A stretch of DNA of 64,000 nt from Magnaporthiopsis rhizophila (GCA_003049465.1 PYSS01000062.1:1-64000); one strand, 5' to 3'; shown: positions 8,703 through 21,314, counted from the first letter of the stretch. The notes: generated by a model not told the origin, from the sequence alone. Numbers and translations are program-made.

Positions 8703-11700
8703 TCACAGCTCCTCCTCCTCCTCATTGTCGGTGAAGTACTCAAAGTCCGTCGGAACGGGAGCCTCCTCGCCCGACTCGTCGTCCTCGTCCACGGCAGTGA
8801 GGACGCCGGCGGCAGCGGCGGCACCGCTGCGCTCGTCGGACGCCCCACCCACGCCAAGCCCCTGTCCGCTCAGGAGCTGACGCAGAAGCTCCTCCCGCTC
8901 GCCGCCGGATCTGCCGCCGCCGGCACCGAGGGCCTCGCGCCAGTTGTCGTCGGAACCGGCGCCGGCACCGGCAGAGATGCGCTGCGCGGCCTGGAAGAGC
9001 GCCTGGTGCTGTTCGCTAAGCCCGGCACCCAAACGCCCGGGGTCCCTAGCCGAAGACCCCGCCTGGGCCCCGGCAACAGGCGCCTTCTCGATCGTCACCT
9101 TCTTGAGCTTCTCCTCGATCAGCGACTTGGGCTCGTCGGGCTGGGTGTCGTGCAGGAGGAGAGGTCCACCGGTAGGCTAATATTTGAGTGTTAGCGGATG
9201 GCACGGGCGTAGCAGGCGAGCTGTTGGCAGGCTAGAAGAAGGTGAGGATATAGCAAAAAGGAACAAACCTTCTTCGCCGGCTTGTAGCGCCCAGCCGGGA
9301 AGCTGATGTACTTGAGCTGGCCGGGAAGAACACGCGACATGTTCTCGATTTCGTACCCAACCTTCTCCTTCTCCGCCTTCTTCTTGGTCTCAGGAGGCAC
9401 AGAAGCCTCCTTGTCAGCCGACTCTCCATCCTTCTTCTCCTTGGCGTCCTCGGCCTTTGCCTTCTTATCATCATCCACATCCATCTTGTCGGCGCCATCG
9501 CTCGGACCAGGCTTGGACATGGCCGGGGTGGCGGAATCGATGTCCATACTCTCGCGCCGCTGAGCGCTCGCCTTCTTTTGCGCCCGGCGTTTGGCCTGGG
9601 CGGTGGTCGAGAGGACGGCGGTGGCGACGAGAGCAGGCCCCTCCTCGGCCTTGACCTCCTGCTCGGGAGGGTAGTCGAATAGGCTAGGGCGAGCGGCGCA
9701 GTGGAACTTGAAGTTGGGGATCTCGAGGTCGTGATCGAGACCGATGATGGACGTGGGGCTGAAGCTGAGCGACAGGAAGTGGGTGAAGGGGAACCAGTAC
9801 CAGTACTGTGTGAAAGTAGCCATGCCGACGATTCCGGCCATGTTGAGGTTGCCCGTCTGTGTCTGCAGACCGATGGTGCAGTTGCGTCCACCGGCATCGA
9901 TGATGCCAAGAGCGAGGGCGGCACCAAACTTCGTCATGGCGTCCTCGTGACGGTCGCCCACCACCTTCTTGAGCGTCTTGCGGATCGAGGCCACCTTGGG
10001 GTTCATTGCCTCGTTTTGCTGCACCAGGATCATGGCCAGGGCAATAAGGGCGCCCTGGCGCACAAAGTCGGTCGGGTCCTTCATCATGGGCTCGAGAAGG
10101 TCGATGGCCTCGTCAAGACCGGTGCCGGCGCACGAGATACCCAGAGCCATGGCCGAGCCGTAACGAACGTGGGGGTTGTACGATTCGGAAAGGAGCTCGA
10201 CCATGCGAGGAACGCTCCCGGGCTTGCGGAAGAGGATGAATCCCAAACTCATCACAGCGATGCGACGCACGTCGTCGTTGACATCGCTGACGGCCGTGTG
10301 CAGCAGCTTGCGGATGGCCTTGTTGCTTCCGGTACCGCAGTAAGCCATGGCGATGGTCAGGATACCACCGTACCTCAGGGTCGGGTCCGGGTCGCCGAGG
10401 AGACCCTCGATCATGACGTCCGCGCCCTCCTGGCGGCCAAACATTATGAGCGCCATGCCGAGAGCGCAGCCGCGAACGATCTTCTCGTGGGTAGTGTCAT
10501 GGGCGTACGAGAACATGACCTTGAGCGCATTCGTGTTACCAGTGCCCAGCATGATCAGACCCATGGCCAGACCGACGGCCTCGCCGTTGAGGGCAGAATC
10601 GGCCCAAAGAACGGTCTTCAGATCGTCAAAGATGTCCTCGTCACCGGTAGCCATGCCGGCGATTCCGAGACCCAGCGCGCCACCGTGACGAATAACCTCG
10701 TCCTCGGTCGACGTGAATATGGTCTTCAGGTAGTCCAGGGCGCCAGCGCCGTGGTTGGCGTGAATGAGGCCGTAGGCGTACAGAGCACCACCCTGGCTAA
10801 AGATGGAGCCACTGCTGATGCCACCTTGCTTGGGCAGGTATGGCTCGAGGAGCTTGCGCGACTGCGACAGGTTGCCGCGGTGGATGACACCGAGGGCGGC
10901 GGTAGCAGTGAACTTGGACCAGTTGACGGCCTTTCCGAGCCACTCGAGGTTGTCCCGGAAGAACTTGTCGTGTGTCGTTCCGGCATTCATGAAGGCGTTG
11001 CAAAACGTGACGGCGGTGTGGAAGATGGAGTTTCTGCCCTCTAGACTCTCGCGCACCTTGTTGAGGATGCTCAGATCGGTGTGGTTGTTCCTGTAGAGGA
11101 ACTCGAGGTCTAGCTTGATAGCCTTGCTGCCATCCAGAATCGACCGGATGTTCTTGAAGACCTTGGCATCATCCTCGGACACCTCCTCTTCCTCATCCTC
11201 TTGGGGCTCCTCGTTGGCCGAAGTCTCGACATTCTTCAGCAGGGAATCCCCCTCGGCTGCCTCGGCTTCTTCGGCTGCAGGCTCAGGCTTCTTGGGCGGC
11301 TCTCCGGATGGCAGAGACTTGATGACCTTGCCCAAAAACTCCTGGGTGCCATTGTCGTAGAGGTCGAAGGCTATTTGGTAGGCGTTCGCTATCGAGTTGA
11401 CATCTCCGTTGCTGATCAGTGTGCGCAGCATCGTGGAGGCCTCCTCGTCCGAGTTGAGATACACGACGCACCGCGCGATGGCGAAGTAGTCGGGGTTCGG
11501 GATATCGTTCAGGAGATCTAGAATGAGCCGGAGGATCTCGGTCCGCAGGCTGCGCTCTTGAACCACGTCCATGCAGATACCCAGAGCATACTCCATCAGT
11601 TCATCCGCGGGGCTCTGGCTGGAGTCCTGGGACTTGCCCTTGGAGCGCTTCTCGTCATCGCTCGCCCTCTTGATGACGCGTTTGAGCACGTCGAGCTTCT

Positions 11701-12479
11701 TGGCCTCGACAGCGATGCCGACAACCTGCCGATAACGCCCCTCCTTCAGACAGTTCTCAAAAAGACGCTCGACCACGCGCTGCAGGGCGACCTGTGTGCC
11801 CTCGTCGGGAAGCTGGACAATGGAGCCGGAACGACCCTGCTTGGTGGCGGGCTGGAAGGTCGGGTCGAGAATGGTGTTGTCGGTCGAGGCGCGGGACAGC
11901 AGTGACTTGGAGGGCAGGGCCGACTGTGAGAAAGGTGTGGTCGGGGAGATGAGCGACGAGGCCTCGATGCCGCCGGCGAAGGTGGTCTCAAGAGGAGGAA
12001 GAGACGCCTCGCCCTTGGACTGCTTGGCGGGGGTGTGACGCGAGGACGAGACGGCGATGTACTGGTCCACGCACTTGGAGATGATGGTCTCCTCGAATTC
12101 GCTGGGAGCATCAAGCTTGAAGAGATCGCCGGCGGCGAGGGCGAAGGTCATGCTCTCATTATAGGCCTGAAGGTGATAGTACACCTTGGCTAGCACGAGG
12201 GCAGCGAGCTGGCGCTCGGGAAACGACTCGTCTTCGTAGAGGGCCTCACTGTTTTGTTGGGGCAGACACAGTCAGCAGGGAAGTTCCTAGGCGCCACACG
12301 AAAGACGAGGGGGTGTATCCGCGCGGGGACACCACGCACATTTGGCTCAGAGCTCCCGCGACCTCCGTCCAGACGGTGTCGATATCATCGTTGAGGGTCT
12401 GAAGGGCGAAAACCTTGAGTTCGGGCTCCTCATCGGCAAGGAAGCCGAGAACGCCCGTCGCGGTGACGAGCCCAGGCAT
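8703..12479 (-). CDS. RPN2: 26S proteasome regulatory subunit Rpn2 (PSMD1)
   Basis: This is the largest base subunit of the 19S proteasome particle, a scaffold of proteasome/cyclosome (PC) repeats in nucleus and cytosol. It has 1197 residues. Three exons are inferred: 12479-12340, 12248-9269 and 9176-8703. Donor GTGCGT and acceptor ACAG restore SQIEALYEDESFPERQLAAL; donor GTTTGT and acceptor TTAG restore PAKKPTGGPLLL. PC repeats are clear, for example GGALYAYGLIHANHG, HGGALGLGIAGMATG, GCALGMALIMFGRQEGADV, RYGGILTIAMAYCGTGSNKA and RYGSAMALGISCAGTG. Acidic and Lys-rich inserts flank them. The C-terminus ends in a short acidic stretch after FEYFTDN, as in orthologues. It is longer than the yeast protein (945 residues) because of low-complexity insertions. 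It is divergent from CET1. Confidence 0.96.
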
Positions 12480-13889
12480 TCTGGGAAAAATGTGCGGAAG
12501 GGAGGGGGACACAGGCGGACGGTCAAGGCTGTGGCGGGATCAATATCCTCCACGGAAGTGGTTTGTGCTGGGGTGAGTAAAGCGTCGGGTGGGGGAAGCG
12601 ATCTGTGGAAAGAGGATAGCTGATATTAGAAACGGGCTGTGATGGCGAAGCCGGCAGTGGAGGATTGATGCGGCACGTCAGGCAGCTTCGTCTTGCGTTG
12701 CGTCGAGCTCAGTGGTTGCGACGAGCTGCAACGGGCACGGACCATTGGGACCCGCCCACTCAAGGGCCGCCTACCATGTTGGCCTACCGCGACAAAGCGA
12801 CTGGTCAAAATTGCACGGGCACAATGGCCCAGGCAGGGCGGCTGGCCAAAATCAAATCCCACTCGACGAAAAGGACGATCCAGCTGTCCCTACCACGTAT
12901 AAAAGCCGAATGACGCGACTAAGGCGAGGCAAGGTTCCACCAGCAACGTACCACGTAGATCTAAGCTCAAGGAAGATATATAGGTAGCTATGGCTCGCTC
13001 AGGAACCGCAGAAAGCATTTGTGACCCATATACATCCTCGTTTTAGTCGCGTTTCTTGCATGCCTTCGCGTGGTACCCAGGTATAGCTGCCTAACTAGAG
13101 GTAGGCGGTAGGTGCCTCTCTAGTACCTTGGTCCTTAAGTCTATCACCTGCTCTCTATTTCATTCTCCTTTACAATATCGCTGCCTTCAAAACGCGTCTT
13201 GTTAGTTTCCACCAACACTTAGGACTCGCGTCGCTCGAGATCTCCCTCTAGCCCCAAGCCAAGTCTCGCAGATTGTGACGTGCTGCGACTAGGTGTAACG
13301 AAAAGAAATCTCACGTGCTGGTGTGGGCCCGTCGTCCCAAAGCGGCTAGGCCGTGACAGCTCGATCCGTTTGCAGCCAAGGCGCAAAAAATGACGGATGC
13401 GGCGAGCTGGAAATCGAATGAAAGCGCTTTCGGCGATGCTGCTGCGCACACCAACACCTGGTGCGTCGACACAATCCGTCCACAAGCATTCAACGCCTTG
13501 GTCAAATATCCCCGCCTCAATCCAGCCATCATCGCCAGCCCATCGCGGTTGATATCACAGCGCGACACGTGTGCCATCACATGACTCGCAGTCGCTGAGG
13601 GGGAACCTGCGCGACAGAGTCAACCGACCGTGCTATCTGGTGGCTTCAGAGCCTTCAGTTGTGCGTTCCAGGGTGTCCAAAAACCTTGGGGGACCGGTCT
13701 CCGATATTCGTTATTTGGAAGCCGCACGCGACCCGCGCCGGCACGCAGCACGATCAACCCCTGGATGCTATTATAGGCGCCCGACAACGCACCCTCGACC
13801 CCAGCGCGCGACGACCAGGCGACGACGGATAGAAGCCAGACCCCTGGCCGGGATAGGCCTGGCCAGGAGAGGCCGCAACGACCGACACG
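12480..13889. promoter_or_regulatory. Intergenic between divergent RPN2 and CET1
   Basis: About 1.4 kb without a convincing gene. A GTATAAAAGC element lies near 12896 and CCTAC/GGTAGG short motifs occur around 13080-13130. I looked for the GGTGGCAAA-type proteasome control element and did not see an exact copy. Open frames here have no recognisable products. Confidence 0.4.
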
Positions 13890-16689
13890 ATGGATCTCGG
13901 GCGAATGCTTAATACGGATGCTGGGGCGCCCGCGACTGCGTCGCCCACGCAGTCGGCGCGGCCCCCTCCCCAACACGCGCGCCATCCGTCGACCCCGATC
14001 CAGATTGCGCCGCAGCACTCGTTCCGCGACTACGGCCATCCACCGCACCCCTCGCCCGTCAGGCAGCCGTCCCACGACGCCTATGGCCAGCCACCACCGC
14101 ACGCGCAGACCCCCGGCGGCGGCCAGCCCTACGCGACGTCGCCGGCCTCGTACCATCCCCAACAACAATCGATGCAGACCTCTTACGGTGCTCCCCGACC
14201 AGCGCCGCCTCCGCTGGGCCCCGATGCCCGCTCGCCGAGCGTAAGCTCGATGCCTGGCGTTGGCTCCCCATATGCTGGTAGGCACACCTCTGTCGGCACT
14301 CCAGTAGGCCCTGGCCCTGCCGGTTATCCGTTTCCCCCAACACCGGGACATGCCGCGCCGAGCAGCCCCGTGCAGCTGCATCAGTATCCCCCAGCTGGCG
14401 CCTACCCGCAGCGTTCCGATAGCTTCTCGCAGCCGCCGCCAGGCCCGGGTCCGCACGCGATGGGAGGTCAACAGCCCGGTTATCCCCCGTACATGCACAC
14501 GGGGCCAGTGCCTCAAACGCCCCCAGCCGGCACCCCTGGAGGTCCGCATCCGGCTTTGCACCAGCGCTCGCACTCGACCCACTCAACGCCCACTCCTACT
14601 TCTGCGCACAGCCAGCACCAGTACGGTGCACCGTATCCGGCCAGTCCTGTCATGGCGCACCATCAACAACCACCAGCTCATCACCAATCCCAACTACCTC
14701 CCAGTCTGCCCCAGTCCCAGCACGAGTGCTACAACAGCCAACAGGGCTCTAATCCTCCAACACCGATAGGACCGCCGTTGGCGCCTGGCCCCCCACGTAC
14801 TTCGTCCAACGCAAGCTACCCGCCTCCTTCCAGCCCATATCAACAACGTCTGTCGTCAGCCGGCAACTTCCCGCCGCCAATACCTCCCCAGCTACAACCT
14901 CACACGTCGCCTCCGCAACCGGCCCCGCCGACACTTCCAAAGCTGCCGACCAGTCACTCGGGACGCGACGTGTCGCGCGGCGAGCGCGAGGACAGCCAAA
15001 GCATCAGTCCCAAGACACGTAACATGAGCGTCCAAAGCAGCATTGCGCCCGCATCAGCCTCGACCGCCATCCACGATTCCGATCCCCGCCAAACTCCAGC
15101 CGCTTCCAAACCTATGGCTGCATCTGCGCCGGCCCCGATGGAACAGGGCCGTGAACGCGCCACCACTCCCGGCAAGCGAAAGATGGACGACAGGGACCTC
15201 GCACCCGACGAGATAGCTCGCCAAGAGCCGCGGCCGGCGCCATTCGTGGACCGCAACGGATCTCGGGCTGACAACACTAGGCCGTCGGTATCGCCGACTG
15301 TGCAGCGCAAAACGCCAAAAAGATACTCCGAGGTGCCTGTGTGGGCGCGCAGTATCCGATTTAAGGAAGCTGAACTGAAGAATCCGAATTTTGAGGTCCG
15401 GAAAAAGGTCGTGAGCCACCCTCCCGCGCACGCCAACGGCCTCAAGCGCGAACCAACCCAGAGGCGCGACACTACCAGTGGACACGCCTCTCCCACAGCC
15501 ACCCGACTCCAGCCGGCACCTGGACCGCCGCCTCCACCGCCACCTGCCGGCAATCCAAACCCGTGCTTGACATTGGGTCCCTGGGAGCCCACAATCACCA
15601 GCAAACGCCCTCAAGAGGAGATGATCAAGGTGATTGCGGATTTCATATTCATCAACGTCATAAACAACGAGCACAAGCGAGAGATCCTTTCTCGTGGCAT
15701 CGAGTTCGAAATCGAGGCGAAACTTGGCGTGTGTATCAACAAGGACACCAACGACCGGTTCGATCTTCCAATCGAGACCGAGTGCGTGCTGAGACAGAGC
15801 AACCACATCGCGTTCAGAAGTAGCATGACCGAGGTAAATGGCCACTCTACAAGCCATCAAGTGGGCCCCGTTGGTCAGGAACATGAGGGTTCGACCCCGG
15901 ATCATGCAGCTTAAAACTAACGTCAATACGTCTACTGCAGGAGCAACACAAGGCATACAACCGTTTCCTCAACGATGCCACCGGCCGAACACAAAAATCC
16001 AACCCAGCGGCGGCCGGTCGGGTTGAGATTACGTACAAGCATCACAAAGAAATAGACAGGTTCTTTGAGTTGCCTCGCGAGCTCGAGGGCCGTCTCCCGC
16101 CGGTAATGAGGCATTACAACCATGCTAGCGGCAGGCGTGGACTCAAGATGCGCGTGACATACGAGCGGCAGTGGGCGCCGGATGGAAGCATGATCCTTGT
16201 GCCCAAGCGGCAGATCATGAAGACACGTGTTTCCGACATCAACATTCACTTTCCTCGGCATTCCATGGACTGCAGAATCAGCATCAACCTAGAAATGCCG
16301 TGGGAAGGGCCATTGGGCGAGATCGAGGAGATCGGAACCCATGATCCAGCTCGGGCGCCAGACCGTGAGAAGGACCGGCTAAGCTACGCACAAGGGCCAT
16401 ATCAGATCGATCTGACACAGGTCACGCAAAAGATTATCGGCATTGCGGTGAGTTACCCTTCACAACTTGAGGTGGGGCCATCTAGACCAGGAAAGCTGAC
16501 GTGCATGAGCAAATACAGAACAAGGCCCAGATCAAGAAAGAGCACGAGCTCGAAATAGAGCTCAACGCTGGCCTGGTGCTGAAGCAGGGTGACCTGCTCA
16601 TGAATAATGCGCCACACAATTATTCGGAACTCATCGAGGGTATGGTGGACAACATCCGTCTACTAGTGCAGAAGACAAACCGCCAGTGA
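13890..16689 (+). CDS. CET1: mRNA-capping enzyme subunit beta, polynucleotide 5'-triphosphatase
   Basis: It removes the gamma phosphate of nascent pre-mRNA, the first step of cap formation in the nucleus, through the fungal metal-dependent tunnel fold. The product has 873 residues. Three exons are inferred: 13890-15833, 15941-16447 and about 16519-16689. Both introns are phase 0 (GTAAAT..GCAG and GTGAGT..ACAG). The last acceptor could instead be nine bases upstream. Residues 1 to about 540 are disordered and rich in Pro, Gln, Ser and His. The catalytic domain follows, with metal-binding Glu pairs in IEFEIEAKLG and HELEIEL and the basic strands LKMRVTYERQW and IMKTRVSDINIHF. The N-terminus is much longer than in yeast Cet1, but the catalytic half is of normal size. 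Confidence 0.93.
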
Positions 16690-18343
16690 TGACGGGTGTC
16701 GTCTGGAAAATCGTGCCCGCCAACCCTTGCTGATTATCTACACCTATATTTGGTACCCGCCTGCTGTTGGCATGGGTGACCTCATTTTTTTTTCGACGTT
16801 GGGAGCATAACTACCATTTTTAATACCTCCGACGACCCTTTTCTTTTTCAGCCTCAGGCGTATACGCTCTATCTCAAGTCACCGTTTCTTTCTTTCACTT
16901 TTGCCTTTGACGGCCCGTTGCTCTAGGTTGGGTGGGACAAAGGTCTCTCCTCTGACCAGTACTGTTTAAAAGAATGTACTCCTGGTTATTCCGGTTTCCT
17001 TACTTCTTCTTGATGGTCGTTTTGTGGCTCTTGTTGGTATTCCCATGCTTTTGGTTACCTCACCTCGCTTCTCCTTGGTTTCAACTATGGCGTCTACGGG
17101 GCAGGGTCGTTCCGATGGGTCGTCGGGCGCGCAAAGCATGCTAACAAAAAAAAAGAGAAGCACTGAAAGTTTTTTTTTTTTTTCTTTTTCTTTTTCTTCT
17201 TCACGGAAAGACTGGGAATCGAGATCTTTCTAACGCTGATGCGATGAACCATCCGCCTGTTTATTTTGTCCATTTATAATTGTGGCTAGTCTGCGAGAGG
17301 AAATGATGGCAGCTTTTCCTTCTATTCCTGCTCACATGCTTGTCTGCATGCCCGCTTCTCCTAATAAAATCGTTAAGGATTCAAGTGGATAAGCACAAAC
17401 GGTCACCATGCGAGCGCAAGACACAATGGCGTCGCAGACGTCTGTGTCTTGAAAAGCCTCGAGCACGTCGTGGTACTGGAACATTCAGTGGAGGCTAGTC
17501 TAAAATTTATTTTCTTAGGGTGATCTTGACGTTTCATTCTTCGGGTTGTCATCCCGAGATGGTGTGGGGCGGCAGCGCCAAAAGTCGCAAGGCAAAACAG
17601 CTCCGGACCTGATATTAGGATTGATTGTTTTTAATGGAGGGGAAGATGAGATCAGAGCACAAATTCAGCCACTTCATCTTCGCCGCGACCACTCACTCAA
17701 CCAGGCCGCACACCACGTATTCGCAAGTAAAGCTCAGCCAGATAGTATCTTCCTCGCCTGTGGATGTGCCTGCAGGCCTGCAAGGGACCCCTCCACCCTT
17801 TTCTTTACAACCTTCCGCTTCGGGAATTGGAGTCTTGCAGCCCCAGTTGGAGAAGCGGGGATCGATGAGGAGGGCGAGCCAATGGGCACACCCTGGGCGG
17901 TGCGATAAGTCTGCCAAGCAGCCGCGCAAAATTGCCCTTTGGCGCAATGGTCATCACCGGACGTCTGGGCGCGCGTCGAAAAGGGGAGGCGGGTTAGCGT
18001 CGAACAGGAAGCTCGATGTGCGTGGATGGCCGGGGAGGAGCTGACGGATATCCATGCTGGAGATGGATGGGTGGTGCGACCCAGAACTGGAACATGGATA
18101 TTGGCGTCTTGCCAAGATGCGGAGCGCGGGGGACACCAGCAGCCGAGCTGAGTACGTACATAAAGTGAACAACTCGGCCTGCTGTCGCGTTCACGCTCGC
18201 TGTCCCAGGCCGCGCTGCTTTTGGCACTGGAGGAGTCGCTGGTCCAGCGAGTCGTGCGTGCGTTCGCCGAAGTGCTTAGGCGGCCTTGCCCCTCGTCCTC
18301 CTCACCCTCCTCATCCTCGCCCCGTCGGCACGCACCCAGCGCG
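16690..18343. other. Intergenic between CET1 and the dipeptidyl peptidase gene
   Basis: The first 600 bases look like a 3' flank with T-rich tracts (long T/C run at 17170-17201). The rest, up to the DPP start, should contain its promoter. Small frames at 17546-18044 show no recognisable protein. Confidence 0.4.
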
Positions 18344-20689
18344 ATGAGGTCACTCGCTTCTTCGCTGCTCGTGGCGGCGCTGGTCCTCTCGGCCGGCGCC
18401 ATCGACCCGCCCCGGCAGCCGCACCAGCCGCTCGGCAACGGTGACCAGATCCTAACATACAACGACACGGTCCTTTCGCCCAAGTTCGGCGCCTCGTCAA
18501 GGGGCGTGCAGTGGATCGCGACGGGCGGCAGCGACGGCCAGTACATCACCAGAAGCAGCGCGGGCCTCGTCTTCGAGAACATCGCAACGGGCAGCAACGA
18601 GACCTTTGTGGCCGCCAGCCTGTTCCCGCCAAACATGTACGAGTACTGGGTGCGCCAGGACCTGAAAAAGGTCTTGTTCTCCGCCGACTACACAAAGGTC
18701 TACCGCTACTCTTACACGGCCAACTACTTTGTGCTCGACGTGGCCTCGGGCCAGCTCTCGCCCGTCGTGCCCGATCAGGCCGGCGACATCCAGTACGCCG
18801 AGCTCGCGCCTAGCGGCGACGCCATCGCGTTTGTGCGTGGCAACAACCTGTTCCTCAACAAGAACGGCACCATCTCGCAGATCACCAAGGACGGCGGCCC
18901 GGATCTGTTCCACGGCGTGCCCGACTGGGTGTATGAGGAGGAGATCTACGGCGACCGCAAGTCGCTCTGGTTCTCGCCCGACGGCGAGTACATCGCCTAC
19001 CTCAGCATCGACGAGACGGGCGTCAAGAGCTACCGCGTCCAGTACTTCATGGACGGCAAGAAGTACGCGCCCGAGTATCCCAGGGAGCTGGAGCTGCGCT
19101 ACCCCAAGGCCGGCACCACCAACCCCAAGGTCGCCTTCAGCCTCCTGGCCGTGGGCGACGAGACGCGCACCCCGATCACAGTCGACGCCTTCGCCGCCGA
19201 CGACCTGATCATCGGCGAGGTGGCGTGGCTCACGGACAAGCACTCCAGCGTGCTCTACCGCGCCTACAACCGCGTCCAGGACAAGGAGAAGCTCGTCGTT
19301 GTCGACGTGCCCGGCTTCAGCCGAAAGGTGGTGCGCGAGCGCGACGGCAGCGACGGGTGGCTGGAGCTGCGGCACGCCATCAGCTACGTCGGTCCGCTGC
19401 CCGGCTCGGACAGCCAGTCCTACTACGTCGACCTCTCGGACGAGTCGGGCTGGAACCACCTGTACCTGTGCCCGACCAAGGGCGGCGAGGCCAGGGCGCT
19501 GACGTCGGGCGAGTGGGAGGTGCGCGGGATCCTCAAGGTCGACACGGACCGCCAGCTCATCTACTACACGTCGACGCAGCGGCACAGCACCGAGAGCCAC
19601 CTGTACTCGGTCTCGTACGTCACGGGCGAGAAGAAGGCGCTCGTCGACGACACGGTCCCGGCCTACTGGTCGGCCTCCTTCTCGTCGGGCGGCTCCTACT
19701 ACATCCAGACCTACTCGGGCCCGGACGTGCCGTACCAGGAGCTGTACTCGGTCAACTCGACCAAGCCGCTGCGCGTCATCACCGACAACCGGGCGCTCTG
19801 GGACCGGCTGCAGCAGTACAAGCTGCCCAACATCACCTACTTTGAGCTCGAGAACCCGAGCGGCGGCTACAGCCTCAACGTGATGCAGCGCCTGCCGCCC
19901 AACTTCGACCCGGCCAAGAAGTACCCGGCCATCTTCATCCCGTACGGCGGGCCCAACGCCCAGGAGGTTCACAAGCGCTACTCGTCCGTAAACTGGAAGG
20001 CGTACGTGGCTTCGGACCCGGAGCTCGAGTACATCACGTACACGGTCGACAACCGCGGCACGGGCTTCAAGGGCCGCGCGTTCCGGTCCACCGTGGCCAA
20101 GCGCCTGGGCACGCTCGAGGCCGAGGACCAGGTCTTCGCGGCGCGGGCCATCGGCGAGCGCTTCTCTTACGTCGACACTGAACACATCGCCTACTTTGGC
20201 CACTCGTACGGCGGGTTCCTGGGCGCCAAGATCGTCGAGCTCGACTCGGGCGTCTACACGGCCTCGCTCATGGGCGCACCCGTGACCGACTGGCGCTTCT
20301 ACGACTCCATGTACACGGAGCGCTACATGAAGACGCCGCAGACCAACGCCGCCGGCTACAACTCGACGGCCGTGCGCAACACGGCCGGGTTCGGGAACAT
20401 CAAGGGCGGGTCCTGGATCTTCCACGGCACCGGCGACGACAACGTCCACTACCAGAACACGGCCGCGCTCGTCGACCTGCTCGTCGGCGCCCGCGTGCCG
20501 CCCACGAAGCTGCACTTCCAGGCCCACACCGACAGCGACCACAGCATCGTCTATAATAGCGCCGGCGTCTTCATGTACAAGACCATCATCGAGGCCCTGT
20601 ACCAGGAGAAGAACCGCAAGGGCGACCCGCTCAGGCACCAGTGGAGCCGCCGCAAGTCGGGGCAGGAGGCTCGCTTCATCTTCCCGTAG
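18344..20689 (+). CDS. Secreted dipeptidyl peptidase IV-like serine protease (S9B family)
   Basis: A single exon encodes 781 residues. The predicted extracellular enzyme should remove X-Pro or X-Ala dipeptides from peptide N-termini. A signal peptide is visible at the start (MRSLASSLLVAALVLSAGA). The beta-propeller region contains DWVYEEEIYG, the Glu pair that anchors the substrate amino group in DPPIV. The C-terminal alpha/beta hydrolase has Ser621 in GHSYGG, Asp698 in HGTGDDNVH and His733 in TDSDHSI, so the triad is complete. The nucleophile elbow is GHSYGG, not the usual GWSYGG. Several N-x-S/T sites fit secretion. The frame is open upstream of 18344, but no earlier in-frame ATG exists in it. 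Codon third positions are almost all G or C, which also creates a long antisense open frame. It is convergent with the sulfite oxidase gene. Confidence 0.92.
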   Translation: MRSLASSLLVAALVLSAGAIDPPRQPHQPLGNGDQILTYNDTVLSPKFGASSRGVQWIATGGSDGQYITRSSAGLVFENIATGSNETFVAASLFPPNMYEYWVRQDLKKVLFSADYTKVYRYSYTANYFVLDVASGQLSPVVPDQAGDIQYAELAPSGDAIAFVRGNNLFLNKNGTISQITKDGGPDLFHGVPDWVYEEEIYGDRKSLWFSPDGEYIAYLSIDETGVKSYRVQYFMDGKKYAPEYPRELELRYPKAGTTNPKVAFSLLAVGDETRTPITVDAFAADDLIIGEVAWLTDKHSSVLYRAYNRVQDKEKLVVVDVPGFSRKVVRERDGSDGWLELRHAISYVGPLPGSDSQSYYVDLSDESGWNHLYLCPTKGGEARALTSGEWEVRGILKVDTDRQLIYYTSTQRHSTESHLYSVSYVTGEKKALVDDTVPAYWSASFSSGGSYYIQTYSGPDVPYQELYSVNSTKPLRVITDNRALWDRLQQYKLPNITYFELENPSGGYSLNVMQRLPPNFDPAKKYPAIFIPYGGPNAQEVHKRYSSVNWKAYVASDPELEYITYTVDNRGTGFKGRAFRSTVAKRLGTLEAEDQVFAARAIGERFSYVDTEHIAYFGHSYGGFLGAKIVELDSGVYTASLMGAPVTDWRFYDSMYTERYMKTPQTNAAGYNSTAVRNTAGFGNIKGGSWIFHGTGDDNVHYQNTAALVDLLVGARVPPTKLHFQAHTDSDHSIVYNSAGVFMYKTIIEALYQEKNRKGDPLRHQWSRRKSGQEARFIFP

Positions 20690-21314
20690 GGGGCGTGACA
20701 TTTCTGGCTGCTTGTGGGGGATGAGAGTGAGAGAAGGGATGAAAAACAAAGAAAGAAAAGAAAAAAGAAAATATCCATATGCACATACTGTGTATCTAAC
20801 GACGACATTTTCTTTGTCCTTTACCTTCAACCCATGGTTTGTAACATTGACATGGGCCTACGCCACCTAGGCCAGGCAACAAAAAAATATTTCTAATTTT
20901 ACCATCTACAAGATGTTGTGGCCGTGCATTGTGACCCTGCTTCGGCATATCCTAACCTCGTGGGCGCCATCTTGGTGCAGTGCCAAACACAATCAGGGTT
21001 ACAGAACAAAAATCGGCAGGCACTTTCTCGACTTATTGGAAGCTTTGGCATTCTAAGCTCTAGATCTGGATATCAAAAACGCCGCCTCCCGATGCTCCCA
21101 GACTCAAGCCACACCGCAACAAGGTATAGGATAGGATGTTGAAACGAAGCGCCTAATATGATGTAGACCTGAACCGTCGGCCTAGACGGATCAAAGGAGA
21201 AAACTCGGTGGAAAATAAAAATGATTACAATGGTGGTGATGCACAGTAAAAGGGTAGAGTTTACAGGGGACGAAGATTCCGTCGGATCAAATAGTTCAGT
21301 CGCGGAGCTTCAGC
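20690..21314. other. Convergent 3' flanks of the DPP and sulfite oxidase genes
   Basis: About 620 bases, relatively AT-rich, with an A/G-rich run at 20739-20770. No reading frame of note. Confidence 0.5.

Noticed and set aside
9701..11044. Plus-strand frame of 447 codons opposite RPN2
   Set aside because: It is the complement of PC-repeat coding sequence; no independent domain or start context.
15875..15905. T-loop-like GGGTTCGACCCC in the first CET1 intron
   Set aside because: No surrounding arms fold; it is a chance match inside an intron.
13620..15956. Long minus-strand frames opposite CET1
   Set aside because: They mirror the Pro/Gln-rich coding sequence of the sense gene and show only Arg/Gly/Val-rich shadow protein.
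18497..20830. Antisense open frame of 777 codons opposite the dipeptidyl peptidase
   Set aside because: Nearly all third codon positions of the DPP gene are G or C, which removes stops from the opposite strand. The product has shadow composition (Val/Arg/Asp-rich) and no domain.
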